Shown in pieces: positions 33,249 to 41,509 of a stretch of DNA of 64,000 nt (the stretch's first letter is position 1; the number at the start of each line of letters is the position of its first letter). The DNA lies in assembly GCA_034104265.1 (NCBI GenBank), contig JAXEEE010000132.1, positions 1-64,000 of the forward strand, given 5' to 3'. The notes beneath the pieces were generated by a model that saw only the letters and a program-made list of their open reading frames with translations, made no database searches and was not told the DNA's origin. Origin of the DNA: UBA11524 sp034104265. GTDB lineage: Bacteria > Bacillota > Clostridia > Christensenellales > Aristaeellaceae. Made by a program: the position numbers and the translations under genes.

Positions 33249-36176
33249 TCAGCCGCCAAAGGACGCGACGTCAGAAAGGTAGACCAGATCGATCTGGGCA
33301 AGGGTGAGGTAATTGCCGGGCGCCATGATGGATTTCTTCGCAGGCAGATTCAGGGCGTTGGCAGCCTTGCGGCCCACACATACCCTGATGGCGCCGCCCC
33401 TGCAGGGAGAAACGACAATGTCGGTCAGCATGTTCAGGGGCATGCTCCGGGGCGGGTACAGCTGCGCGCTGATCAGCAGCTGGGCCAGGGTGACGCGCTT
33501 CTTACCGCAGGCTTCCAGCCCGACAGCGTTCTCCATGCCGTGGACGCGGATGCCGATCCTGCTCCCGCGGACAAAGCAGGGACGGGTTACCTGCCAGACA
33601 ATCAATCCGGCGACGGCGAGGACGATCACCGCAGCCACAATGATGATCAGCTTGATGAGTAACCCGGTAAGCTTAGAGGACACGCGGATCTGCCAGGTCA
33701 TGGCGGGCAGCTCTTCCGCCGCGCGCTCTTCATCGTCAGCGGCCGTCAGCGTAACGGTGTAGCTGCCAACCTCGTTCAGCTGCAGGGTTACGGAGGACGC
33801 GCTCTGTGCCGCGTCCAGCGTCCACACGAAGGAGGTCTCGCTGCCTGCAGCGGCGATGGGGTTGCCCTGCTTATCCAGGAGCACGGGGGTACCCGGGCCG
33901 GCGACGATCAGCGTGCAGGCAAGCTGCTCGGGATGATCGTCCACAAACAGCGAAGCAGGGATGAAGTCAGCCTTATCGCCGGTCAGTTGCATATCCAGCT
34001 GCTTGATGCTGTTGGGCATATCGTCCAGCTCAGCGGAAAGGGGCATGGGGTCGGTGAAGCCCTCCGCAGCCTTAGGCGCAGCGTTCGTCAGGGTCATGGT
34101 GACAGGCGACAGCAGGTTCGGCAGGGCCAGCCCGTTCAGCGCGGCAGAGACAGTCAGTTTCGCCTCCAGGCTGGCGCGGGTGGCAGGCAGCGTTACGGTA
34201 TACTGCAGGGAGCCATCCGCCAGGCGGGTCGTACTGCCCTGCGGCTGCAGGTCTGCAGGCACGGGCGTTCCGTCCGTCAGCGTCAGCTGCGGGATGAATG
34301 TCAGCGCCTGCTCCAGCGGGGGAAGCGCATCCCCGACCTGGCTCCGCTGTTCCACCATGGCGTCATAGAGGGCTGCCTCCATGTCGGAAAGCACGAAGGT
34401 CAGCTGCAGCTCGCTGTCATAGGGCAGGTCGATGGCGCTGGTCGGCCGGGGCGTCATCTGCCAGTCCTTCAATGCGTCCGTGGCGGAAAGCTGCCTGAAG
34501 GTCAGAAGACATGTATAGGGGGCACTGCTGCCGTCCGACACGGACAGCTCCACATCAACGGAGGAGGCGTCGGTCTTCAGCGGCGTAAAGGATGCTTCAT
34601 GCTCCGTTACAGCGAACTGGTAGTTGACGGTACCTTTCCATGCGGGTGAGGCGGTGAAGGTCAGGGAATCATGATCCGGGTCGGCAAACAGTGTGTTCAG
34701 ATCCACCGTATAAGTCTGAACAGCATCGGACGCGCCGGGAATACCGGCATAGGTGACAAATTCAGTCTGCCCGGTCTTCATTTCGGGCGAACGATTGTCC
34801 ACCTGGCAGGGGATGGGCTCCGCATTCATGGTCAGCCAGACGTCCGGGCCCAGCTGCATGGACAGGTCAAGCTGATGGCTTCCTGCAGCGAGCGAGGGTA
34901 CTGTCACCAGCCATTCGGCCGTGCCGTTGGCATAGGGGCGCGGAGCAGCCTCCAGAGGCACGCTGCCGCCAGCCATGGCGAAGCTTGCCTGGCCCGCCAG
35001 CGCCTCGGGAATGGCCGCGGACACCAGCAGCTGGTTCGCTTCCCTGTACCAGGTCAGCTGCTCAGGCAGGGGCGTACCGTCCGCCTGCAGCACGGTCAGC
35101 GTCACCGCATCCATGTGCATGTATGCCTGCACGCGGAAATCCGCCTGGTCGGTCAGGGTCAGTTCTCCGGTGGGCACCTGGTGCAGAAGCAGCCAGGCCT
35201 TGTCATCCTGCCGGATCAGCGTAACGTCCTCAGGGAGTTCTACAACGCTGTCGCCCGGCAGGACTTCGGCATCGCCGTCCACATCGGACGTGGTGGCCAG
35301 CGACATGGCGGGAAGGGCAGCATCGGCACAGGTCAGCTTCAGGCCCGGGGTCACGCCGGTCAGGCACAGGAGGGCATCCTGCCCGTTGTGCTGCCAGGTG
35401 TACACATTGCCCGTGGAGGCAGTCTCCGGCAGGGCCGCGTTCAGATCCCGGGTGTGGCGGAAAACCAGCATGCCGCTCTGCTCAGGGGCATCGGAGGGGG
35501 CGGAAATGTGAACCGTCACCCGCGCGCTGCTCTCACCCAGGGTCTCCAGCAGCGCATCGTCCAGATAGCGGTTGCCCTCCGCCAGGGCGTCCTCCCCGTG
35601 CCAGACAAGATGCAGCGTCATGTCGGGATGCAGGGACAGCAGCCTGGAGAACGCGTTGATGATATCTTCAGCCTTGCTGTCCTTTTCGTCAATGAACATC
35701 CCCTTCTCGGCGGAGTACGCGGCCTGAATGCGCGCATCCGGGCTGAGCAGCCAGAAATCAACAGGTTCGGTCCAGTTTGCCGCCTGCTTCTCAAGGCTGC
35801 CGCAGAAGGCTTTCATCAGCGTCAGCCTGGAAGAGGTCTTGTTGCCCAGGTTGACGCTCATCGCATCCATCAGGCGCTGCAGACGCTGATCCAGCGTTTC
35901 GTCCGCATTCAGATCCGGCTGCTTGATGGAGCCGCTCATGGGTATCAGCCGAACGTCATCCCCCTGCTGAATCGCCTGCGCAGCCAGCAGCCGGGTCAGA
36001 AGCAGATAGTCTGACGTCACCTGAGGATAGTCCTTCGTTGTGCCAAAGGCGACCAGCAGGGTTCCGCTTCTGTCCGCAGGGTCGGAGGTGGACTCGCCGT
36101 ATACCAGCGACGAGGCGAACAGCAGGACAAATGCCGTCAGCACAAGCACGGCAGAACGGATCAGACGTTTACGCAT
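33249..36176 (-). CDS. Secreted type I membrane protein with degenerate VWA-like and cadherin-like domains
   Basis: The 975-aa protein starts at the ATG of MRKRLIRS (AAGGAG eight bases upstream). A signal peptide is followed by a ~220-residue alpha/beta region beginning GTLLVAFGTTKDYPQ that looks like a VWA fold lacking the D-x-S-x-S motif. A long beta-rich Ig/cadherin-like region follows, including DLNTLFADPDHDSLTF, then a membrane segment at ~838-862 and a ~110-residue cytosolic domain (KKRVTLAQLLIS, MLTDIVVSPCRGG). Order and motifs parallel the gene at 47833 (DLYSIFQDEDHDALTF; RKAITLASVIMED), so the two are probably paralogues. Function is unknown; it may be a ligand-binding partner of the VWA proteins. 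Confidence 0.75.
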   Translation of the reverse strand: MRKRLIRSAVLVLTAFVLLFASSLVYGESTSDPADRSGTLLVAFGTTKDYPQVTSDYLLLTRLLAAQAIQQGDDVRLIPMSGSIKQPDLNADETLDQRLQRLMDAMSVNLGNKTSSRLTLMKAFCGSLEKQAANWTEPVDFWLLSPDARIQAAYSAEKGMFIDEKDSKAEDIINAFSRLLSLHPDMTLHLVWHGEDALAEGNRYLDDALLETLGESSARVTVHISAPSDAPEQSGMLVFRHTRDLNAALPETASTGNVYTWQHNGQDALLCLTGVTPGLKLTCADAALPAMSLATTSDVDGDAEVLPGDSVVELPEDVTLIRQDDKAWLLLHQVPTGELTLTDQADFRVQAYMHMDAVTLTVLQADGTPLPEQLTWYREANQLLVSAAIPEALAGQASFAMAGGSVPLEAAPRPYANGTAEWLVTVPSLAAGSHQLDLSMQLGPDVWLTMNAEPIPCQVDNRSPEMKTGQTEFVTYAGIPGASDAVQTYTVDLNTLFADPDHDSLTFTASPAWKGTVNYQFAVTEHEASFTPLKTDASSVDVELSVSDGSSAPYTCLLTFRQLSATDALKDWQMTPRPTSAIDLPYDSELQLTFVLSDMEAALYDAMVEQRSQVGDALPPLEQALTFIPQLTLTDGTPVPADLQPQGSTTRLADGSLQYTVTLPATRASLEAKLTVSAALNGLALPNLLSPVTMTLTNAAPKAAEGFTDPMPLSAELDDMPNSIKQLDMQLTGDKADFIPASLFVDDHPEQLACTLIVAGPGTPVLLDKQGNPIAAAGSETSFVWTLDAAQSASSVTLQLNEVGSYTVTLTAADDEERAAEELPAMTWQIRVSSKLTGLLIKLIIIVAAVIVLAVAGLIVWQVTRPCFVRGSRIGIRVHGMENAVGLEACGKKRVTLAQLLISAQLYPPRSMPLNMLTDIVVSPCRGGAIRVCVGRKAANALNLPAKKSIMAPGNYLTLAQIDLVYLSDVASFGG

Positions 36177-36215
36177 ATGGGCAACTCCTTTGAAGGGAAA
36201 TGGCTGACGCAAAGG

Positions 36216-36701
36216 TCAGAAATCAGTGAAGCTGTTGCCGCTGTTGAAATCATCCTCACGGATGATGCGCGGCGCCCGGGGCCGCAGCAGAATCTCCAGG
36301 ACGATGAAGACAATGCACATGCCCAGGCACAGGATGCTCCCGATGCCCATGGGAACATAGATCAGCGACGTGATGCCGCTGTAGCTGGTATCCGCCAGCA
36401 GGCTCCCCGCCAGGCTGACCAGCGCATTGCTGGAAAGCACGGCGTTGCCCATCATGGCAAAGCAAAGCGTCATGATCAGCGATACGCAGCCCACGCCGAT
36501 GCTGATGCGCAGATCCAGCAGCAGTGCGGAGAGAATCATGATGATGCCTGCCAGCAGCAGCAGCGCGCACACGGGGCTCAGGGAAAGCAGCGTCATGCCG
36601 TTCAGGTGGATGAACAGCGAGTAGAAGGGCATGAACAGGAAAATCAGGATGTATACCAGGCCGCAGCCTGCAGCGAACCAGTTGGGATTAGAACGTGTCA
36701 T
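36216..36701 (-). CDS. Small four-helix membrane protein ending in Asp-Phe
   Basis: A 161-aa protein with hydrophobic segments at about 10-30, 38-60, 65-88 and 113-138, and a short hydrophilic C-terminus (PRIIREDDF, ending NSFTDF). No family is recognised. An even number of segments would place both ends in the cytosol. The ATG (36701) overlaps the 3' end of the preceding 1102-aa gene by 14 bases and has AAAGGAG eight bases upstream, indicating translational coupling. The C-terminal Asp-Phe is shared with the proteins at 31891 and 47833. The tail could dock a common cytosolic partner; this is inference. Confidence 0.8.
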   Translation of the reverse strand: MTRSNPNWFAAGCGLVYILIFLFMPFYSLFIHLNGMTLLSLSPVCALLLLAGIIMILSALLLDLRISIGVGCVSLIMTLCFAMMGNAVLSSNALVSLAGSLLADTSYSGITSLIYVPMGIGSILCLGMCIVFIVLEILLRPRAPRIIREDDFNSGNSFTDF

Positions 36702-39700
36702 GGGCGACACTCCTTTCGTTTTGCTGTTCACCAAGCCACATACGGAGCGAAGGGGACGTGCAGCCGCTGATAAAGAACCGGTTCCGATGCTTGCGGATGG
36801 ACGCTGTGTAGGCTGCGCAGGTATCCGTCCTGTTGAGCCAGTCGGCAAAGGACAGACAGAGATTGGCGCCGTTGTCATGCTCAGCCAGGACAGCCAGGCT
36901 GGCGCTGATGACGCCCAGCAGCGGCAGGCTGTCCTGCGCCACAGGCTTGGCGCACATTTTCTCTGCCTGCGGCTCCAGCGCGGCCAGGAAAGCCTTCCAG
37001 TCGATACGCTGCGGATGGATGGCATGCATCAGCGCCTGCCAAACCTGGACGGGGAAGGAACACGCGCCGTCGGGCTTGCGATAGGTCCTCCGGCAGGCGG
37101 CGCAGACGTTCTCGCTCATGGCCGGGTTGAGCAGCAGCGGAGGAATGCAGGCGTAGGCTTCCTGCAGATCAAGATCCTTCGGATGCTCGTGCATCCAATT
37201 CAGCCTGCTCAGCATCGCCGGCAGATCATCACCCGGCTGGCTGCCCGTGCCGAGCCTGCAGCGGAAGCTGTGCAGCTTCTCGGCCTCTGCCAGGTTTTCC
37301 AGCCTCTCCAGCAGCATGGGGAGCGCATTGCTGAGGCTGGCATAGACTGTTTGTCCGTACAGGGCCGTCAGGCGCGCCGTATCCCGGGGCAGCAGTTCGC
37401 CCAGCTTACCGATCAGACCATCGTACTGTCCGGCATACAGGATCCATGCCCGGGGATCGGCCAGCTGCCCGCAGGAGCTGCGGATGGAACAGGCAGCGGC
37501 GTTCATGGCGGCGTCGTCCAGGTGAGCGGCGGACAGCGACGTAAAGTTGATCAGCGCCTGATGCTGGGTCAGCCCCTTGATCAGCCCGCCGCTTTGCCAG
37601 GCCTGGGTCAGCCGGTCAAGCAGCAATCTCCGGGCATGCTCCAGAATGTTGGGAATACCCTCCAGCGGCTGCGGCAGCGCCAGTACGTTCGGATCCGCCA
37701 GCAGCTCGTCGACTTGCTTTGCCACACCCGTAACGCGGTACTTCAGCAGCGTGTCATACAGCTGCAGCACGTCCATGGCCTGGGCAGGAAGAATGCTCTT
37801 CAGCCAAGGGAACACGGCGGTTTCCTCCGGCAGAGCGGGCTGATATCTGTAGGTTTTCAGAAGCCACTCGGTGACAGCCTTGTGATGGCTTGTGCGGAAC
37901 GTATCCTGCACATCGGGCAGCGCGCGGATACGCCGGGCGTCCTGCAGGGCGACGTCCCCGACCATCCCGGCCCACCTGAACCGCTGGACAATATCATCCG
38001 TCAGGGCGACAGGCAGCGCCAATCCCGCCGCAATGTGCTGGCATACCGCAGGCAGCACGTCCTTGGGCAGATAGCGAAGGCTGCCGCCCAGCAGCTGCTG
38101 GAACAACGGGACAGACAGGGGGATGCTGGCGGGCTGGCCAAGGAAGCGGCGGATCGCGTCGCTGACGTCCTGGCCCACCGCCGCCATCAGCTGTACGGCA
38201 GGGGTGAGATCCTTCTGCGCAAGGCAGCGCTGAAGCAGGTCGAGGCCGTAATCGTTCAGCTGCGTCAGGCATTCCGGGCAGAAATAATCCCGCAGGAAGC
38301 GCAGATCCTCCGCCGGGGGCAGCTGATCCAGCTGCTGCATGTGCCTGATGACGCCCGCAACGGCCTCGTCGCTGGGCAGATACACGCTGGACAGGGGCAG
38401 CAGTCCTGCGCGCCAGTCCGGGTGGAGGCTGATCAGCTCGCGCAGGTAGCGCTGCATCACATCGTTCACCGGAGGGCACTGCTGATAGAGCGCAGCGTGC
38501 TGCAGCAGCTCGCCGGTCAGCTTGTCGCTGGGCCTGGTATTCTCATAGTAGGTGCGGAGAATGGCGTCCATCAGCCCGGCCTTGCGCGCATACACCCTTG
38601 CCGCGTCTTCCCCTTCATACACCTGATCCTCAGGGAAGGTGGTGAAGAAGGCGGCGGTGGCGGGCTTCTGGCAGACCTTCATCAGCTGGGCCAGCTGGCG
38701 CTCCAGCAGGGAGGGACAATGCAGCGTGCGTTCCCACAGGAAGGCAAGCAGCGTCCGCTTGACGTAGGTGGGATCCTCGCCGGAAAGCTCACCGGCCAGG
38801 ATGCTGCCGTCGTCAGCGCTCAGCCGTGCCGCCAGCTGCGGCTCGATATCCGCCAGCACCTGATCAATTTCGCAGGGCTTCAGGTGGTGCCGGTGCTGCA
38901 GATGGTTCCGCAGGGCATACCAGTCCTTCAGCAGTTCCAGGGGGCCTTCCCCGGCGTAAGTGATCTTCCACATGGCCAGGCACAGGTCGTAATCCGCCAT
39001 GACCTCGCAGTGCTCCGCCTGCTCTGCGGGCTTATCTGCGATCCGGCAGAAGGCACGGGCCATCTGGTCCATCCAGGGCATCCGGCGCTCCTGAAGCACC
39101 TGGGTGATCATGGATTCCTCCTCAGGCCTGATGTCGAGGAAGCAGTCCTTCACCTCCGGATGGAAGCACAGCTTGCCCTGCCCGCTGGGATAAACCACGC
39201 ACAGGGCAGCGTCGGCGTACATGCTGGCGGTATACTGCAGCGGAACGGCCGCCGCCATGGAGGCGATGTTCTGCACCGCACGGGGCAGCTTCAGCAGCAG
39301 CTCCTGCCACAGGAAAGCCCGGGCCAGGGACGTGATCTCATCACAGCCGGGTTCATTGCCCAGACACAGGGTAATGTTCTTCGGCCTGGCACACATGGCG
39401 GCCAGCACGGGATCGGAAACATAGAGCAGCCCATCATGCTCGGCGCTGTTCCAGGGGCCGAAGGCCTGCAGCGTTGCGCAGCGCCAGTAATGAATCAGCA
39501 GCGAATGGTGGAACTGCTCCGACATGGGCACAGGGCGGGGCAGCGCCAGCACGGACGCATCCGCCTCCGTCCATTCGCCCACGCGCAGGGTGGTGATGTT
39601 CTTGTCCAGGGACCAGAACTCCTCCACCGGCATGAAGCCGTTGAAGCGCAGCAGATGCTCAGTCATGCCGCCGGTGCTGGCCAGGGAGGGAACGTCCTCG

Positions 39701-39996
39701 CCCGCGGGCAGGGCGATGTCCGTGTAGCTGCAGGCGCGTGCGCCCTTGATGGCCACCGTTGCCGAGCGGAACGTGGCCAGAGAGCCGTAGGTCAGGGGAT
39801 GCAGCTCAATGGCATGGTAAGCCTCCACCACCTGCACCGTGGATTCCCGGACGCGCCCGATGCCCGTATCGTTCAGGGGAAGACGGGCGTTGGAGCCGGA
39901 GACGATCCTGCTGACGGAGGAAAACCCGGGCGAGGAAAGGGACACGCCGTAGCCGCGGGAAGGGAAGTTACCCGCTACACGATGTACAGCCTTCAT
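36688..39996 (-). CDS. Large cytosolic protein of unknown function in the tubulin/GTPase operon
   Basis: An 1102-aa soluble protein without signal peptide or membrane segments. The N-terminal ~330 residues are beta-rich (GNFPSRGYGVSLSSPGFSSV; LPRAVQNIASMAAAVPLQYT) and the rest is mostly helical with many Leu-rich repeats of ~35-45 residues (QQLDQLPPAEDLRFLRDYF, PQPLEGIPNILEHARRLLL), suggesting an alpha-solenoid scaffold. Cysteines CAACRR near residue 980 hint at a partial zinc site. From memory, predicted GTPase-associated proteins (GAP1-type, with N, M and C domains) pair with operon GTPases and have similar size, but I cannot confirm homology. It follows the GTPase gene by 35 bases with AAGGAG before the ATG. 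The C-terminus ends HDTF. Confidence 0.75.
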   Translation of the reverse strand: MKAVHRVAGNFPSRGYGVSLSSPGFSSVSRIVSGSNARLPLNDTGIGRVRESTVQVVEAYHAIELHPLTYGSLATFRSATVAIKGARACSYTDIALPAGEDVPSLASTGGMTEHLLRFNGFMPVEEFWSLDKNITTLRVGEWTEADASVLALPRPVPMSEQFHHSLLIHYWRCATLQAFGPWNSAEHDGLLYVSDPVLAAMCARPKNITLCLGNEPGCDEITSLARAFLWQELLLKLPRAVQNIASMAAAVPLQYTASMYADAALCVVYPSGQGKLCFHPEVKDCFLDIRPEEESMITQVLQERRMPWMDQMARAFCRIADKPAEQAEHCEVMADYDLCLAMWKITYAGEGPLELLKDWYALRNHLQHRHHLKPCEIDQVLADIEPQLAARLSADDGSILAGELSGEDPTYVKRTLLAFLWERTLHCPSLLERQLAQLMKVCQKPATAAFFTTFPEDQVYEGEDAARVYARKAGLMDAILRTYYENTRPSDKLTGELLQHAALYQQCPPVNDVMQRYLRELISLHPDWRAGLLPLSSVYLPSDEAVAGVIRHMQQLDQLPPAEDLRFLRDYFCPECLTQLNDYGLDLLQRCLAQKDLTPAVQLMAAVGQDVSDAIRRFLGQPASIPLSVPLFQQLLGGSLRYLPKDVLPAVCQHIAAGLALPVALTDDIVQRFRWAGMVGDVALQDARRIRALPDVQDTFRTSHHKAVTEWLLKTYRYQPALPEETAVFPWLKSILPAQAMDVLQLYDTLLKYRVTGVAKQVDELLADPNVLALPQPLEGIPNILEHARRLLLDRLTQAWQSGGLIKGLTQHQALINFTSLSAAHLDDAAMNAAACSIRSSCGQLADPRAWILYAGQYDGLIGKLGELLPRDTARLTALYGQTVYASLSNALPMLLERLENLAEAEKLHSFRCRLGTGSQPGDDLPAMLSRLNWMHEHPKDLDLQEAYACIPPLLLNPAMSENVCAACRRTYRKPDGACSFPVQVWQALMHAIHPQRIDWKAFLAALEPQAEKMCAKPVAQDSLPLLGVISASLAVLAEHDNGANLCLSFADWLNRTDTCAAYTASIRKHRNRFFISGCTSPSLRMWLGEQQNERSVAHDTF

Positions 39997-40031
39997 ATGC
40001 GGTCACTCCTTGCGTAGGAAAGGAATGGGGA

Positions 40032-41477
40032 TTACTTCCGGCTGAACCAGCCCTTTTTCTTTTTCTGCGGGGGCTGCTTCTGGGGCGCTGCCTGCGGGGC
40101 GGGACGGCTGGTCTTGGCGCCGATCATGCCGGCCTGGTACAGCAAAAGCAGGAACGGCTCGATAATCCGGTGCTTGCGGAAGTAGGTCTGATAGCCGTTA
40201 TCGAAAACGATGGTATTGGGGTCGCCGGCGTCGCGGCGGGTGTAGGTGCTGACCGCCAGGGCGTTCACATCCACCTTTTCGCTGGAGTTCTGGGCAAAGG
40301 CGTTCTCAATCACGCTTGTCAGCGTGTGGGCGGAAGGATTCTGATTGGCGCTGGCGTAGAAGATGTTCACATCCCGCTTCAGCTGCTCCAGCACGCTCAG
40401 ATCCAGCGCGCCCTCGTGATCGTGTCCCAGGTCTTTTTTCAGGATGCAGTTGCCGTGGAACATGGCCGGATTGGTGACCAGCGGCTGGTCGATCTTGGTG
40501 GTGATGGCAATGATGTGCTTGACCTGGCTGAGAATACCCAGGTGGCTGTGCTTCACCACCGCCATGGCCAGGAACTGCTCCACCGTGTCGGCGAAGAAAT
40601 CATGCTGCAGGTCCATGGCAGGCTGCGCGGTCAGGCCTTCGGGGGTCCCGGCGGATTTCTGCTTGATGTAATGCTGGAAGGCGTCGTAATACGCGCCGTG
40701 GCAGGTCATGTTGACGTCCAGGATCAGCATGACGGTCTTGGCCTGACGGATGCCCAGGTGCTGCAGCAGATACTCCGGGACGCTGGCGCCCTCGCCTGCC
40801 ATATCGTAGATGACGATGTTGCACTTCTTCACCGGGTCGCTGTTCAGGTTGGTGTAGGAGAAGACGAAGGGGAACAGGCTGTTGTCCTTGGGGGTGGGCA
40901 GCGTGACGCCCTCGTGCTCCTGGTAATAGCCGTTGAGGTAATCATAGTAGATCTTGCTTTCCTCCTCCAGCTCCACCGAGCCCAGGCCGCGGGCCAGCAG
41001 CTGCGTGTTCAGCTGGTGGATCAGGGAGATCAGGAACGCCGTCTTGCCGGCGGCGCGGCCGCCCAGCATGGTGACATACACCGTTTCCACCACGCCGAAG
41101 CTGACCGGCAGGCGGCAGTGGCAGTGCGGGCAGGCCCTGGTGCCCAGGATGACGGGCAGGATCGCGTCCGGCTTTTCCTCCGGGGTGAAGTCCAGCTGAC
41201 TGTCCTCCCGCAGCTCCCTGGGGGTCAGACCGTCGCGCAGGGAGGCCCGGATGGTCAGGGGCATCTGCGAGGCTTCGTCCCTGGAGATCACCTCCGCATC
41301 GGCAGGCCGGAAGTACAGGCCGTGGAATTCATCGCCCTGCTCAAAGGGCCAGTCATCGCAGCAATGCTTCAGGAAGTTGAAGCGCACCGTATCCCGGTAG
41401 ACGGCAGAGCCGTTGGAGACAAACAGGATGTTGTCCTTGTTTACTGGTCCGCCGCAGTAAGGGCAAATATAATCCAT
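40032..41477 (-). CDS. P-loop GTPase with N-terminal zinc-finger
   Basis: A 481-aa cytosolic protein. The N-terminus carries CPYC (C5, C8), and a second cluster CPHCHC lies at C116-C121; with C39/C40 they may form zinc-ribbon or treble-clef sites. A GTPase domain follows: G1 GGRAAGKT (139-146), a DxxG motif DMAG (225-228) and G4 TKID (327-330), all consistent with guanine specificity. The C-terminus is basic (KKKKGWFSRK) after a Gln/Pro-rich linker. It may belong to the predicted double-GTPase (DO-GTPase) type families, which co-occur with large effector genes; assignment is tentative. It may act as a switch for the apparatus encoded around it. Confidence 0.85.
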   Translation of the reverse strand: MDYICPYCGGPVNKDNILFVSNGSAVYRDTVRFNFLKHCCDDWPFEQGDEFHGLYFRPADAEVISRDEASQMPLTIRASLRDGLTPRELREDSQLDFTPEEKPDAILPVILGTRACPHCHCRLPVSFGVVETVYVTMLGGRAAGKTAFLISLIHQLNTQLLARGLGSVELEEESKIYYDYLNGYYQEHEGVTLPTPKDNSLFPFVFSYTNLNSDPVKKCNIVIYDMAGEGASVPEYLLQHLGIRQAKTVMLILDVNMTCHGAYYDAFQHYIKQKSAGTPEGLTAQPAMDLQHDFFADTVEQFLAMAVVKHSHLGILSQVKHIIAITTKIDQPLVTNPAMFHGNCILKKDLGHDHEGALDLSVLEQLKRDVNIFYASANQNPSAHTLTSVIENAFAQNSSEKVDVNALAVSTYTRRDAGDPNTIVFDNGYQTYFRKHRIIEPFLLLLYQAGMIGAKTSRPAPQAAPQKQPPQKKKKGWFSRK

Positions 41478-41509
41478 GCCAACCTTCTCCTTTGCATGTG
41501 TTATGCGTG

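Noticed and set aside
36688..39996. Firm naming of the 1102-aa protein as a GAP1 family member
   Set aside because: Similarity is based on size, layout and remembered context only; no diagnostic motif could be confirmed.
36631..40017. 1128-codon plus-strand open frame opposite the 1102-aa gene
   Set aside because: Gln/Arg/His-rich translation without hydrophobic periodicity; the minus frame has a ribosome binding site and overlaps its operon neighbours properly.
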